A stretch of DNA of 64,000 bases from Methylotenera sp. Lineage in GTDB: Bacteria > Pseudomonadota > Gammaproteobacteria > Burkholderiales > Methylophilaceae. Each line of letters starts with the position of its first letter. Positions within the stretch are counted from its first letter, which is position 1. The position numbers and the translations under genes are program-made. Where the stretch lies: NCBI GenBank assembly GCA_021732365.1, contig JAKFVD010000016.1:117059-181058 (forward strand), given 5' to 3'. Positions 25,029 to 36,122 of the stretch are shown one piece after another. The notes under the pieces are model-generated. The model did not search any database. It had not been told where the DNA came from and saw only the letters and a program-made list of their open reading frames with translations.

Positions 25029-25772
25029 TTAAGCTTTAATAGAGTTGGCAGACGCATTTTTAGGTGTTGTATACAGCGCAACAACAATCCCCAATTCATA
25101 CAGCAGCCATAAAGGTACCGCCAGCATAAATTGCGAAATAATATCAGGTGGCGTAAAAATTGCCCCTAATATAAAAGCGCCAACAACCACATAGCTACGC
25201 GCTTCTTTCAATTGTGCAACACTCACCCAGCCAAAGCGTGCAATCAAGACGACGGCAATTGGTACTTCAAATGCCAAGCCAAACGCCATAAATAAAGTCA
25301 TTACAAAATCTAGATATTCTGAAATATCCGTCATTACTGCGACTCCTGCAGGCGCGCTGCCGACAACGAATCCAAATACAGTAGGAAACACGGCAAAATA
25401 GGCGAATGCCATGCCGATAATAAACAATAATGTGCTTGCAGCAATCACTGGCACCATGAGTTTTTTCTCGTGGCTGTACAATCCGGGCGCCACAAACGCC
25501 CAAACTTGATACAGTGTATGCGGCAGGGAAATAATAAAAGCCGTCATCATCGCCACTTTCATCGGTACGAAAAATGGCGTTGTGACTGCGGTTGCAATCA
25601 TTTGACCACCTGCTGGCAATTTAGCCAGCATGGGAGCAGCCAGTAGCGCATAAATTTTATTGGCAAACGGGAATAAGCCGATAAAAACCAATACAAATCC
25701 TAATACAATTCTGAGCAGACGATTACGCAACTCAATCAAGTGTGAAATAAAATGTTCCGTTGGGGTTCCCAT
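25029..25772 (-). CDS. tatC: Sec-independent translocase protein TatC
   Basis: TatC is the polytopic core that recognises twin-arginine signal peptides. Six hydrophobic segments are visible across 247 residues. The N-terminal HLIELRNRLLRIV and the FEVPIAVVLIARFG block are characteristic. The start is five bases after the tatB stop. The product could serve the nearby Rieske protein among other cofactor-containing substrates. Confidence 0.95.
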   Translation of the reverse strand: MGTPTEHFISHLIELRNRLLRIVLGFVLVFIGLFPFANKIYALLAAPMLAKLPAGGQMIATAVTTPFFVPMKVAMMTAFIISLPHTLYQVWAFVAPGLYSHEKKLMVPVIAASTLLFIIGMAFAYFAVFPTVFGFVVGSAPAGVAVMTDISEYLDFVMTLFMAFGLAFEVPIAVVLIARFGWVSVAQLKEARSYVVVGAFILGAIFTPPDIISQFMLAVPLWLLYELGIVVALYTTPKNASANSIKA

Positions 25773-25777
25773 CCTGA

Positions 25778-26212
25778 TTACATCTCAACTTTTTTGGTTT
25801 TTGTGGCTACTTTTTTTGTTAACACTTTATCTGTTGCCACATTTTCTGATTCAGTAGCAGCAGGTTTAATCTTTGCCACGCGTGGTTTGGTCGGTTTTTT
25901 TGGCGCAGCGACTGGCTCAAGCTTTGATAGACTATCGTCTTGACTCAAGATAGAATTTTCGATCTCTGCCACTTGTTGTGCAACGTTTGACTGAGTAGCA
26001 TTAACAGATTGTTTGATTTCTTGCTGTAACTTTTGCAATTCTTCAAAACGCAGCTCGCGATTGACTTCTTCTTTTACTTGCCCAACATAACGCTGAACGC
26101 GCCCAGTGAGCGCGCCAATTGTACGCGCTACTTTTGGTAGTTTTTCTGGGCCGATGACCAGCAAGGCAACCACAGCAATGACCACCAATTCAGCAAACGA
26201 AACATCAAACAT
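25778..26212 (-). CDS. tatB: Sec-independent translocase protein TatB
   Basis: TatB works with TatC in receptor formation. The N-terminus MFDVSFAELVVIAVVALLVIGPEKLP is a single membrane helix with the diagnostic Glu and Gly-Pro hinge, followed by an amphipathic helix. The last ~60 residues are a Lys/Thr/Ala-rich, probably disordered tail. Length is 144 residues. It lies between tatA and tatC. Confidence 0.93.
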   Translation of the reverse strand: MFDVSFAELVVIAVVALLVIGPEKLPKVARTIGALTGRVQRYVGQVKEEVNRELRFEELQKLQQEIKQSVNATQSNVAQQVAEIENSILSQDDSLSKLEPVAAPKKPTKPRVAKIKPAATESENVATDKVLTKKVATKTKKVEM

Positions 26213-26232
26213 GCTTAAAATCCAGCACGCGC

Positions 26233-26460
26233 TTATTGTTTCGTCTTGTTGGTGGCTTCATTTTCAATCGTCGTACCTATATCACCATCTTTGTTTTCTG
26301 ACACTTGTTTATCTTTGCCTTGCTCATTTTGCATGGCTTTTTTAAATTCATTGACCGCGCCGCCTACATCACCACCGATATTACGTAATTTCTTTGTGCC
26401 AAATATCAACACCACAACCAATAAAACAATCAACCAATGCCACAAACTAAATGAACCCAT
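26233..26460 (-). CDS. tatA: Sec-independent translocase protein TatA
   Basis: TatA oligomerises to form the protein-conducting element of the Tat system. [29 protein letters not shown] shows the single N-terminal helix, the FGTKKL hinge and the start of the amphipathic helix. Length is 75 residues, with a charged C-terminus. It is the first of the tatABC genes and lies about 61 bases downstream of hinT. Confidence 0.93.
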   Translation of the reverse strand: MGSFSLWHWLIVLLVVVLIFGTKKLRNIGGDVGGAVNEFKKAMQNEQGKDKQVSENKDGDIGTTIENEATNKTKQ

Positions 26461-26521
26461 GATGCTCTCCTAAACTTAACTTTATTTGATTCGTTTATAA
26501 AAACTTAACCCATTTTTTGGG

Positions 26522-26860
26522 TCAAATTTTGCCACCGCCAAATACATGCACGTGGATATGAAATACTTCCTGCCCGCCCTCACGACCTGTATTAATCAGC
26601 GTCTTAAAGCCCACCAAGCCTTGGCTGTGCGCCAATTTAGGCGCTAGTAATAAAGCTTTGCCCAATAATGATTCATGCTCGTCAGTGCAATCTTTTAACG
26701 TTTCAATATGCAATTTTGGCACGATTAAAAAATGCACTTTCGCCATGGGCTTAATATCATTAAAGACAATAAAATCGTCATCTTCATGGATTTTTTTGGC
26801 GGGAATTTCGCCATTAATAATCTTACAAAAAATACACTCAATATTATTCTGGGCACTCAT
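26522..26860 (-). CDS. hinT: HIT-family nucleotide hydrolase (HinT-like)
   Basis: This is a histidine-triad protein that hydrolyses purine nucleoside phosphoramidates. The N-terminal CIFCKIINGEIPAKK and C-terminal HIHVHVFGGG triad motif are present, and the 112 residues match HinT. Its start overlaps the hisE stop by one base, so it is co-translated with the end of the histidine operon. Confidence 0.92.
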   Translation of the reverse strand: MSAQNNIECIFCKIINGEIPAKKIHEDDDFIVFNDIKPMAKVHFLIVPKLHIETLKDCTDEHESLLGKALLLAPKLAHSQGLVGFKTLINTGREGGQEVFHIHVHVFGGGKI

Positions 26861-27177
26861 TATTTGCTGCGGCTTTCTTTCTCTGCAATGCCAGACAACC
26901 CCTCACGGCGCGCCAATTCATCCAGTACATCTTGTGGCTTTAAATCTGCTTTGGCTAGCATAATTAGCGTATGAAACCATAAATCAGCGGTTTCATAAAT
27001 AATCTCTTGTTTATTACCACCTTTAGCGGCTATCACCGTTTCAGTCGCTTCTTCGCCTACCTTTTTGAGGATGCTGTCCATGCCTTTAGCATACAGTTTA
27101 GCCACGTAAGAAGAAGCAGGGTCAGCACTTTTACGCTGCTCTAGCAATTCGCTTAATCTGTTTAGTACATCATTCAT
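26860..27177 (-). CDS. hisE: Phosphoribosyl-ATP pyrophosphatase
   Basis: This enzyme catalyses step 2 of histidine biosynthesis, converting PR-ATP to PR-AMP and pyrophosphate. The all-alpha MazG-like fold is recognisable by [16 protein letters not shown] and [15 protein letters not shown] with metal-binding acidic residues; 105 residues is normal. It overlaps hisI by 8 bases. HisI and HisE are separate proteins here rather than the fused HisIE of enterobacteria. Confidence 0.95.
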   Translation of the reverse strand: MNDVLNRLSELLEQRKSADPASSYVAKLYAKGMDSILKKVGEEATETVIAAKGGNKQEIIYETADLWFHTLIMLAKADLKPQDVLDELARREGLSGIAEKESRSK

Positions 27178-27568
27178 GCTTGGATTTTTCTTCGTATATT
27201 TCGTCTGGATGTTTAATCACAGCTTGATCAGTTAACCATTGATTATTATCGAGTTTTTTAAAAAAACAATTGTGCCTGCCTGTGTGACAAGCAATACCGC
27301 CAACCTGCTCCACGTTAATCAAAATCACATCTTCATCGCAATCTAAGCGTATTTCATGCACTTTTTGAATATGGCCAGATTCTTCACCCTTGCGCCATAG
27401 TTTGTTGCGCGAGCGCGACCAATACACAGCTTGTTTTGAGTCGTTGGTTAGTTGTAAAGCTTCACGGTTCATCCAAGCAAACATTAACACTTTTCCAGTA
27501 TTAAACTCTTGCGCAATCACTGGCACTAAGCCGTTCGCATCCCAATTGATTTCATCTAACCAATTCAT
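27170..27568 (-). CDS. hisI: Phosphoribosyl-AMP cyclohydrolase
   Basis: This enzyme catalyses step 3 of histidine biosynthesis, opening the purine ring of PR-AMP. Recognisable blocks are [28 protein letters not shown], the metal-binding RLDCDEDVI and the cysteine-containing [14 protein letters not shown]. It has 132 residues. It lies between hisF and hisE and overlaps hisE. Confidence 0.96.
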   Translation of the reverse strand: MNWLDEINWDANGLVPVIAQEFNTGKVLMFAWMNREALQLTNDSKQAVYWSRSRNKLWRKGEESGHIQKVHEIRLDCDEDVILINVEQVGGIACHTGRHNCFFKKLDNNQWLTDQAVIKHPDEIYEEKSKHE

Positions 27569-27615
27569 TTACTTTGCCAGCTCATTTACTTTGCCAATTC
27601 ATTTTATTAGCCAAC

Positions 27616-28383
27616 TCACAGCCGCACCTCTATATGATGATTACGCATATACTCTTTCGCCTGCTGCACCGTATATTCACCATAGTGAAAAATGCTAGCG
27701 GCCAGTACGGCATCTGCGCCGCCAATTGTGACGCCGTCCACCAAATGCTGCAAATTACCAACACCGCCAGAGGCAATCAATGGCACATCCACCGCATCAG
27801 AAATCGCACGATTTAACGGATTATTGAAGCCAATTTTGGTGCCGTCTCTATCCATGCTTGTGACTAATAGTTCGCCCGCACCAAGATTGACCATATGTTG
27901 CGCCCACTTAACGGCATCTAAACCCGTGGCTTTGCGGCCGCCATGCGTGAATACTTCCCACTCGAATGGTTGATTGTCTACCTTTTTAGCATCAATGGCT
28001 ACCACAATGCACTGCGAACCAAATCGCGCGGCGGCGTCTTGTACCATTTTTGGATTCAATACTGCAGTGGTATTAATGCTGACTTTATCGGCACCTGCAT
28101 TCAATAAGCGCCGCACATCTTCGACTTCACGCACACCACCACCAACGGTCAGTGGAATAAAAACTTGGCTGGCAACTTGCTCAATAATATGCAAAATCAA
28201 GCCGCGATTATCTGAGCTAGCAGTGATGTCTAAAAAGGTAAGTTCATCTGCGCCTTGATCGTCATAGCGCTTTGCAATTTCGACTGGGTCGCCTGCGTCA
28301 CGCAACTCTAAAAAATTGATGCCTTTTACTACGCGACCATCAGTCACATCTAAGCACGGAATAATACGCTTAGCTAAACCCAT
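27616..28383 (-). CDS. hisF: Imidazole glycerol phosphate synthase, cyclase subunit
   Basis: This cyclase subunit uses ammonia delivered by HisH to make imidazole glycerol phosphate and AICAR. It is a beta/alpha barrel with the N-terminal [13 protein letters not shown] (catalytic Asp11) and the phosphate-binding blocks [15 protein letters not shown] and [11 protein letters not shown]. Length 255 is normal. It follows hisA. Confidence 0.97.
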   Translation of the reverse strand: MGLAKRIIPCLDVTDGRVVKGINFLELRDAGDPVEIAKRYDDQGADELTFLDITASSDNRGLILHIIEQVASQVFIPLTVGGGVREVEDVRRLLNAGADKVSINTTAVLNPKMVQDAAARFGSQCIVVAIDAKKVDNQPFEWEVFTHGGRKATGLDAVKWAQHMVNLGAGELLVTSMDRDGTKIGFNNPLNRAISDAVDVPLIASGGVGNLQHLVDGVTIGGADAVLAASIFHYGEYTVQQAKEYMRNHHIEVRL

Positions 28384-28449
28384 AATATTTTCTAAGCACT
28401 CAATTCGTCTGCAAGGGCCAATGCCGCTGCAAACTCTAGTTTAAATTCA

Positions 28450-29190
28450 CTACGCACTGAGCTCATCCGCCAATTTTTGCGCTTCAGCAAAATCAATGGT
28501 TCCTTCATAGATTGCGCGGCCTGTAATCGTACCAATAATACCTTCGCTGGCTACTGCGCACAATTTACGTACGTCGTCTAAGTTGGTCACGCCGCCCGAA
28601 GCAATTACGGGAATAGTTAATGCCTGCGCCAACGCAACTGTCGCCTCAATATTGACGCCATTTAACATGCCATCACGGCCAATATCGGTATAAACAATGG
28701 CATTAACACCATAATCTTCAAACTTTTTGGCTAAATCAATCACATCATGCCCCGTAAGTTTTGACCAGCCATCAATCGCCACTTTGCCGTCTTTGGCGTC
28801 TAAGCCCACCATAATTTGGCCAGGGAAAGCATAACAAGCTTCATGTAAGAATCCAGGTGTTTTAACCGCTGCAGTGCCAATAATCACATAATCAATACCG
28901 TCATCCAAATAACGTTCAATGGTTTCTAAATCACGAATACCGCCACCCAATTGAATGGGTATTTCACCTTTAACAGCATTTACAATTGATTTAATCGCAC
29001 CTTCATTGACAGGCTTTCCTGCAAACGCACCGTTTAAATCCACCAAATGTAGCCGCTTTCCACCTTGGTCAACCCAATGCCGCGCCATTGCGCCTGGGTC
29101 TTCTGAAAATACGGTGGATTCTTCCATAAGGCCCTGCTTTAAACGTACGCAGTGGCCATCTTTGAGATCAATTGCAGGAATAATAAGCAT
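28450..29190 (-). CDS. hisA: ProFAR isomerase
   Basis: This beta/alpha-barrel enzyme performs the Amadori rearrangement of ProFAR to PRFAR. The catalytic Asp8 lies in [13 protein letters not shown], and the second catalytic region is in [14 protein letters not shown]; 246 residues. It lies between hisH and hisF, in the usual order. Confidence 0.97.
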   Translation of the reverse strand: MLIIPAIDLKDGHCVRLKQGLMEESTVFSEDPGAMARHWVDQGGKRLHLVDLNGAFAGKPVNEGAIKSIVNAVKGEIPIQLGGGIRDLETIERYLDDGIDYVIIGTAAVKTPGFLHEACYAFPGQIMVGLDAKDGKVAIDGWSKLTGHDVIDLAKKFEDYGVNAIVYTDIGRDGMLNGVNIEATVALAQALTIPVIASGGVTNLDDVRKLCAVASEGIIGTITGRAIYEGTIDFAEAQKLADELSA

Positions 29191-29255
29191 GATTGTTAAT
29201 GATTAAGATGACAAAAAAATGAATGGTGGATTTTAATTGATAAGGCCTTAACGCG

Positions 29256-29894
29256 TTAAGGCTTCCAATATACAAAATTACGCAGTAATTGCAAACCAGC
29301 CTGTGCACTTTTTTCAACGTGAAATTGCGTTGCAAAAATATTGTCCTGCGCGACCACACTGCAAAAACGCTTAGGATACGCAGTTTCGCCCACCACCAAA
29401 GCATGGTCTATTGGTTCCGCATAGTAACTATGTACATGATAAAAACGAGTGGCTTCATCAATATTTTGCCACAAGGCATGTGGTTTTGATTGATAAACTT
29501 GATTCCAGCCCATATGCGGGATTTTTAATTTTTCATCATTTAGCATTTGATTGGCAGTAAATCGTTTTACATCGCCTTTAAAAAGGCCTAGGCCCAACGT
29601 ATCACCCTCTTCTGAATGCTCGAACAGTAATTGCATGCCAATACAAATACCCAAAAAAGGCTTGTTAGCTGCAGCGTGCAAAATGCTATCACGCAACTTC
29701 CTGCTATCTAATTCGCGCATGCAATCTGGCATTGCACCTTGTCCTGGGAAAATTACTCGCTCAGATTGCTGTATTTCAGCTGGCGCGCTTGTCACCACAA
29801 CAGACTTTCCCTGTGCGACATGCTCAACCGCTTTTGAAACTGAGCGCAAATTGCCCATGCCGTAATCAACGACTGCAATATCTATTTTACGCAT
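29256..29894 (-). CDS. hisH: Imidazole glycerol phosphate synthase, glutaminase subunit
   Basis: This class I glutamine amidotransferase supplies ammonia to HisF. The nucleophile Cys84 lies in FLGICIGMQLLF and the His/Glu pair in THFHVEKS-like sequence (here QFHVEKS) near residue 195. It has 212 residues. It lies between hisB and hisA. Confidence 0.97.
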   Translation of the reverse strand: MRKIDIAVVDYGMGNLRSVSKAVEHVAQGKSVVVTSAPAEIQQSERVIFPGQGAMPDCMRELDSRKLRDSILHAAANKPFLGICIGMQLLFEHSEEGDTLGLGLFKGDVKRFTANQMLNDEKLKIPHMGWNQVYQSKPHALWQNIDEATRFYHVHSYYAEPIDHALVVGETAYPKRFCSVVAQDNIFATQFHVEKSAQAGLQLLRNFVYWKP

Positions 29895-29912
29895 TTATTT
29901 AAACCACAGCGC

Positions 29913-30500
29913 CTATAAACTACCTTTAGTAGACGGCATGATGCCTGCCATGCGCGCATCATGCGTGACGGCCATACGTAAAGCACGGCCAAAGGCTTTG
30001 AATATGGTTTCAGCTTGATGGTGCGAATTATGGCCTTTTAAATTATCAATATGCAATGTGACATTCGCGTGATTCACAAAACCCTGAAAAAATTCATGCA
30101 CCAAGTCGACATCAAAGTCGCCAATAGCAGCACGTGTAAATTCGCAGTTAAATTCCAACCCCGGGCGGCCTGATAAATCTAATACCACGCGGCTCAAAGC
30201 CTCGTCCAACGGAACATAGGCATGTCCATAACGATTGATACCTTTTTTGTCGCCCACTGCTTTTGCAAAAGCCTGACCTAAAGTAATACCGATGTCTTCA
30301 ACCGTATGATGTGCGTCAATGTGTAAATCACCTTTGGCTTGAACGTTAATATCCATCATACCGTGACGCGAAATCTGATCGAGCATATGGTCTAAAAAAC
30401 CAAGCCCTGTATTAAGCTGCGAAGTACCATTGCCATCAATATTAATGGAAACAGTGATTTGGGTTTCTAAGGTGTTGCGTGTGACGTCAGCTGTGCGCAT
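29913..30500 (-). CDS. hisB: Imidazoleglycerol-phosphate dehydratase
   Basis: This manganese enzyme dehydrates IGP to imidazole acetol phosphate. The metal-binding histidine motifs [10 protein letters not shown] and GHNSHHQAE are present. I start at ATG 30498-30500 ([15 protein letters not shown]), the family N-terminus, giving 195 residues. A TTG seven codons upstream (30521) is a weaker alternative. It is monofunctional: no histidinol-phosphatase domain is fused. A terminator and the hps gene separate it from hisC. Confidence 0.96.
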   Translation of the reverse strand: MRTADVTRNTLETQITVSINIDGNGTSQLNTGLGFLDHMLDQISRHGMMDINVQAKGDLHIDAHHTVEDIGITLGQAFAKAVGDKKGINRYGHAYVPLDEALSRVVLDLSGRPGLEFNCEFTRAAIGDFDVDLVHEFFQGFVNHANVTLHIDNLKGHNSHHQAETIFKAFGRALRMAVTHDARMAGIMPSTKGSL

Positions 30501-30593
30501 GGGTAACTTAAATGAAAACAATCAATAATTTAACGGTATTTTAACTCAAACTATCGGCTAGGCGCAAAATTGCCATAAATAAACCCAACAAAT

Positions 30594-30621
30594 AAAAAGC
30601 CGACTATTAAGTCGGCTTTTT
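30594..30621. terminator. Bidirectional intrinsic terminator after hps
   Basis: AAAAAGCCGAC (30594-30604) and GTCGGCTTTTT (30611-30621) pair perfectly around a 6-base loop. A U-run follows in the minus transcript. It lies 34 bases beyond the hps stop and should end the hps mRNA before hisB. Confidence 0.88.
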
Positions 30622-30654
30622 ATCATGCTAAATAGTTTTTAGCTTATGTACTAA

Positions 30655-31533
30655 TTACTGTGCTGCTGCCTCTGGTGCCGCTTCAGCTGCTGGAGCCATT
30701 TCTTCTGCTGGCGCTTCTTCCATCGGAGCTGCTTCCATTGGTGCTTCAGCTGCTGGCATCGCTTCTTCTACTACTGGAGCAGAATCCGCAGGCATTTCGT
30801 CTGTTGAATTGCCGCCTTTAAGTAAGAATAAACCAATTAAAATAGCCGCTGCGATTAAAACATAAGGTAAATATTTACCCATGCCGCCAGCTGATGCTGA
30901 GCTACCGCGTGCTAAACCTGTGATTTCAGCTGCTGAAGCGGCTGGATCTGCTGCGCCATAAATCGCCGCACCAGCAACTACAATATCTGCACCTGCATCA
31001 ACCACTTGACGCACTGTTGCGGCTTTAACACCGCCCGCTACTGAAACTTTAGCACCAGTATTTAAACCAGTCACCATTGTTAAGTCATTAAAAGGTGTTT
31101 GACCAGCCGCTTGTTGATCCAAACCAGTGTGAACGCCAATGATGTGTGCGCCTAATTTAGCTACTTCTAATGTACGTGCTTTTTTGTCAGCAACGTTAAT
31201 CAAATCAACTTGTGCTTGTTTACCGTATTTGTTAGCAACATCAATTACACCTTTGATTGTACCGATATCAGCTGTACCCAAAACTGTACAAATATCTGCA
31301 CCCGCTTTGTAGAATGGCTCAGCTTCGTAGAAGCCAGCATCCATGGTTTTTAAATCAACTAAGATTTTGTTATTTGGGAATTTAGCACGTAATGTTTTCA
31401 ATAATTCAATACCATTGTGCTTAATGCATGGTGTACCGATTTCTAAAATATCTACGTGTGGTGCTACTTTAGTTGCTAATGCAACTGTTGCGTCAAAATC
31501 TAGTGAATCTAATGCCATTTGGGTTTGTGCCAT
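30655..31533 (-). CDS. hps: 3-hexulose-6-phosphate synthase with C-terminal membrane segment and acidic tail
   Basis: HPS condenses formaldehyde with ribulose 5-phosphate, the entry step of the ribulose monophosphate cycle. Residues 1-210 are a complete HPS barrel: DLKTMDAG (60-67, with Asp60, Lys62 and Asp65), VDLINV (109-114), HTGLD and SVAGGV. Most HPS proteins end near residue 210. This one continues with a Ser/Gly linker, a hydrophobic segment (about 221-238) and an acidic Ala/Pro/Glu/Met tail (239-292). The reading frame is open throughout. GGAGGAA precedes the ATG, predicting high expression. No 6-phospho-3-hexuloisomerase gene is adjacent. Membrane tethering is inferred. Confidence 0.93.
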   Translation of the reverse strand: MAQTQMALDSLDFDATVALATKVAPHVDILEIGTPCIKHNGIELLKTLRAKFPNNKILVDLKTMDAGFYEAEPFYKAGADICTVLGTADIGTIKGVIDVANKYGKQAQVDLINVADKKARTLEVAKLGAHIIGVHTGLDQQAAGQTPFNDLTMVTGLNTGAKVSVAGGVKAATVRQVVDAGADIVVAGAAIYGAADPAASAAEITGLARGSSASAGGMGKYLPYVLIAAAILIGLFLLKGGNSTDEMPADSAPVVEEAMPAAEAPMEAAPMEEAPAEEMAPAAEAAPEAAAQ

Positions 31534-31678
31534 GGTGCCTATTCCTCCGAGCTCGCTAATAATTTAATAAAGGGGTCGATTAAAATTATTTGATTAAAAA
31601 GTTAATATTCTGTAGTTATTTGGTTTTAATTCAACGTAATTTTACAAAATACTATTTGCACATTTTGTACATTTCAGC

Positions 31679-31708
31679 ATCATAACCGCAATTGATTATT
31701 TATTTCAA
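31679..31708 (-). promoter_or_regulatory. Candidate sigma-70 promoter of hps
   Basis: TTGAAA (31703-31708), an 18-base spacer and TATGAT (31679-31684) on the minus strand lie about 145 bases upstream of the hps start. The 238-base hisC-hps gap is AT-rich and otherwise empty. Immediately downstream of the -10 a short repeated motif, ATGTACAA then ATGTGCAA, could be a regulator site. Confidence 0.45.
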
Positions 31709-31771
31709 CAATTTGCTAATATTTTGATTACAAAACAAGTACTTTAACCAAGTTATGTACTGTTTAAGAAC

Positions 31772-32839
31772 TTAATGTGTATTTAGAATCAGTTTAAGTG
31801 CATGGATGAGTGCAATCGATTGCGCATCTGTGCCGATAGTGATACGCAAATATGGCGCAACTCGGCTAGGCTTTTTAAAATGCCTCACGATAATATTGTG
31901 TTCCCTTAATTTTTCCGCCAGTATGCTGCCATCCACTGTGCGATGCTTGGTGAATATAAAATTAGCACCTGATGGCATACTGTCAAAATTAAGCGTTTTT
32001 AAGTCGTTAACTAAGGCTTGTCTTGTTGCTATCACTTTGGCGCAAGTTTGTTCAAAATAATCGCTATCTTGCATGGCGGCAACTGCGCCTGCTTCGGCAA
32101 ATCGGTCAATCGGGTAGGAATTAAAACTATCTTTAACGCGCATTAAAGCTTCAATTAAGTCTTTGTTTCCTAAAGCGTATCCAACACGCAAACCGGCCAA
32201 AGAACGCGCTTTGGATAGCGTGTGCGTTACCAGCAAGTTAGGATACATATTAATTAACTTAACCGCAGATTCAGTGCCAAAATCCACATAAGCCTCATCG
32301 ATTACCACAACCGAATGCGTATTTTGACGCAATAGTTTTTCAATTTCAGCAAGTGCTAACGGAATACCTGTTGGCGCATTGGGATTAGGGAAAATAATGC
32401 CGCCGTTTGGACGTGCATAATCGTGAATATCAATTTTAAACTGTTTATCTAAGGCGATAGTTTCATACTTAATGCCATACAAACCGCAATAAACAGGATA
32501 AAAACTATAGCTAATATCAGGGAATAATAAGGGTTTTTCATGCTTTAACAAGGCCTGAAACACATGCGCCAGCACTTCGTCAGAGCCGTTACCTACAAAT
32601 ACCTGACTCATCTGCAGACCAAAGTTTTCTGCAATTGCCGCTTTTAATTTATCCGAGTTTGGGTCTGGATAAAGTCTTAAGCTATCGGCAGCCTCCAACT
32701 TCAGCGCCTCTATCACCTTGGGACTTGGTCCGTAGGGATTTTCATTGGTATTGAGCTTAACCAAATTACTCAGTTTAGGCTGCTCACCTGGCACGTAAGG
32801 CGTTAATTGATGAACAACATCACTCCAAAATTTACTCAT
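31772..32839 (-). CDS. hisC: Histidinol-phosphate aminotransferase
   Basis: This PLP enzyme transfers the amino group from glutamate to imidazole acetol phosphate. The PLP lysine lies in [18 protein letters not shown], and the phosphate- and substrate-binding blocks [11 protein letters not shown] and FPNPNAPTG are intact; 355 residues. It follows hisD by 12 bases and is followed by the separately promoted hps, so hisGDC probably forms one transcript. Confidence 0.96.
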   Translation of the reverse strand: MSKFWSDVVHQLTPYVPGEQPKLSNLVKLNTNENPYGPSPKVIEALKLEAADSLRLYPDPNSDKLKAAIAENFGLQMSQVFVGNGSDEVLAHVFQALLKHEKPLLFPDISYSFYPVYCGLYGIKYETIALDKQFKIDIHDYARPNGGIIFPNPNAPTGIPLALAEIEKLLRQNTHSVVVIDEAYVDFGTESAVKLINMYPNLLVTHTLSKARSLAGLRVGYALGNKDLIEALMRVKDSFNSYPIDRFAEAGAVAAMQDSDYFEQTCAKVIATRQALVNDLKTLNFDSMPSGANFIFTKHRTVDGSILAEKLREHNIIVRHFKKPSRVAPYLRITIGTDAQSIALIHALKLILNTH

Positions 32840-32851
32840 AAAATATGTTGA

Positions 32852-34147
32852 TTATTTCAAACGATATTCAGCAGATTGAGCATGTGCAGTTAAGCCTTCG
32901 CCATGCGCTAAAACAGAAGCGATTTTGCCTAACTTCTGTGCGCCATCAGATGACACCATAATCAAGCTAGAGCGTTTTTGGAAATCATACACACCCAATG
33001 GTGAGCTAAAACGTGCCGTGCGTGAAGTTGGCAATACATGGTTTGGCCCTGCGCAATAGTCACCCAGTGCTTCGCAGGTATCACGACCCATAAAAATAGC
33101 GCCAGCATGCTTAATTTTTTTGCTCATTTCCAGTGGATTTTCGACTGACAATTCCAAATGCTCTGGTGCAATATAATTACTGATTTCAATCGCTTCGTCT
33201 AAATCTTTTGTCAGAATCAATGCGCCACGGTTGGTAATTGAGGTATTGATAATCTCTTTGCGTGGCATGGTTTCAACCAGTTTTTGCATACTGGTGGTTA
33301 CCGCATCTAAAAATACGGCATCAGGGCTTAGCAAAATAGATTGCGCCAATTCATCATGCTCGGCTTGGCTGAATAAATCCATCGCAATCCAGTCAGGATC
33401 GGTTTTGCCATCGCAAATTACCAATATCTCAGAAGGGCCAGCTACCATATCAATGCCTACCACGCCAAATACACGGCGCTTGGCGGCAGCAACATAAGCA
33501 TTGCCTGGGCCAACGATTTTGTCTACTTGCGGAACAGTTTGCGTGCCATAAGCCATCGCGCCGACTGCTTGTGCGCCACCAATACAGAATACGCGGTCAA
33601 CGCCAGCAATCGCGGCGGCAGCCAAGACTAAAGCATTTTTTTCGCCATTTGGGGTAGGAACCACCATGATTAACTCTGCAACGCCTGCTACTTTAGCTGG
33701 AATCGCATTCATTAATACACTAGATGGATACGCGGCTTTACCGCCTGGCACATATAAGCCTACGCGGTCCAATGACGTGACTTGTTGGCCAAGCAAAGTG
33801 CCATCTGTTTCCGTGTAGCTCCATGATTGCATGACTTGTTTTTCATGGTAACTTTTGACTCTATCAGCGGCTGCTTGTAATGCTTGGCGCTGCTCTGCTG
33901 GCAAGCTATTCAAAGCTGCCTGCAACTCTGCTTGGCTAATTTCAAGCTCACTCAAATGGCTTGCGCTAGTTTTATCAAAACGATTGGTGTATTCCAGTAC
34001 TGCGGCATCGCCACGATTTTTTACTTCTTTTAAAATATTGGCAACTACCACATCAATACTGTCATCTTGTGCGGTTTCAAAGGCCAATAAGGCTTTTAAA
34101 TCTACGTCAAATGTATTATCTGCTGTGGATAAACGTCTAATCTTCAT
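32852..34147 (-). CDS. hisD: Histidinol dehydrogenase
   Basis: This enzyme catalyses the last two steps of the pathway, oxidising L-histidinol to histidine with two NAD. It contains the family signature around [14 protein letters not shown], the zinc-binding QAEHDE block and the [14 protein letters not shown] segment. Its 431 residues match the family. It lies between hisG and hisC. Confidence 0.97.
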   Translation of the reverse strand: MKIRRLSTADNTFDVDLKALLAFETAQDDSIDVVVANILKEVKNRGDAAVLEYTNRFDKTSASHLSELEISQAELQAALNSLPAEQRQALQAAADRVKSYHEKQVMQSWSYTETDGTLLGQQVTSLDRVGLYVPGGKAAYPSSVLMNAIPAKVAGVAELIMVVPTPNGEKNALVLAAAAIAGVDRVFCIGGAQAVGAMAYGTQTVPQVDKIVGPGNAYVAAAKRRVFGVVGIDMVAGPSEILVICDGKTDPDWIAMDLFSQAEHDELAQSILLSPDAVFLDAVTTSMQKLVETMPRKEIINTSITNRGALILTKDLDEAIEISNYIAPEHLELSVENPLEMSKKIKHAGAIFMGRDTCEALGDYCAGPNHVLPTSRTARFSSPLGVYDFQKRSSLIMVSSDGAQKLGKIASVLAHGEGLTAHAQSAEYRLK

Positions 34148-34179
34148 TACTTAACACTCTCAAAATCTTAAAAATCGCT

Positions 34180-34815
34180 CTATTTAATTGCGCTGGCAAA
34201 ACTATCAATAATCGGCTGCAACTGTGCGCGCTTCAGCTTTAAAGATGCCTGATTAACCACCAAACGTGAGCTGATGTCACCTACAAACTCTACTGCTTTG
34301 AGGTTGTTTGCGCGCAAAGTTCCGCCTGTGCTCACTAAATCCACAATCACATCGGCTAAACCCACCAACGGGCCTAGCTCCATTGAGCCATAAAGCTTGA
34401 TTAAATCGACATGCATACCTTTTGCGGCAAAGTGCTCGCGCGCGGTTTTCACATATTTCGTCACCACTTTTAAGCGCGCACCTTGACGAATACTGGCTTC
34501 ATAATCAAAGCCTTCACGCACTGCGACCATCATTTTACATTTGGCGATTTGTAAATCGAGCGGCTGGTACAAACCTTCGCCACCATGTTCATCCAGCACA
34601 TCTTTGCCCGCAATACCTAAATCAGCTGCACCATATTGCACATAGGTTGGCACATCAGTTGCGCGCACAATGATGAGTCTGACATCATCTCTATTGGTGC
34701 CAATAATCAATTTGCGTGATGATTCTGGATCTTCAGCCGCATGAATGCCCGCAGCCGCTAATAAAGGGGCAGTTTCTTCAAAAATTCGGCCTTTACTTAA
34801 TGCAATTGTAATCAT
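34180..34815 (-). CDS. hisG: ATP phosphoribosyltransferase, short catalytic form
   Basis: This enzyme catalyses the first, feedback-controlled step, joining ATP and PRPP. At 211 residues it is the short HisG form lacking the C-terminal regulatory domain, which in known systems needs the HisZ subunit for activity and histidine inhibition. The PRPP-binding block [14 protein letters not shown] is present. No hisZ lies in this window. It starts the hisGDC group, 38 bases after murA. Confidence 0.96.
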   Translation of the reverse strand: MITIALSKGRIFEETAPLLAAAGIHAAEDPESSRKLIIGTNRDDVRLIIVRATDVPTYVQYGAADLGIAGKDVLDEHGGEGLYQPLDLQIAKCKMMVAVREGFDYEASIRQGARLKVVTKYVKTAREHFAAKGMHVDLIKLYGSMELGPLVGLADVIVDLVSTGGTLRANNLKAVEFVGDISSRLVVNQASLKLKRAQLQPIIDSFASAIK

Positions 34816-34853
34816 GATTTTTTACTTGTTTTTTAGTGTTAAGTCCGCGTGCA

Positions 34854-36122
<1,269 letters not shown>

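Noticed and set aside
30658-30903. HPS tail as a separate small membrane protein gene or a frameshift artefact
   Set aside because: The frame runs straight from the barrel into the helix, and the internal ATG (Met218) has no clear ribosome-binding site. It is kept as a fusion, but internal initiation cannot be excluded.
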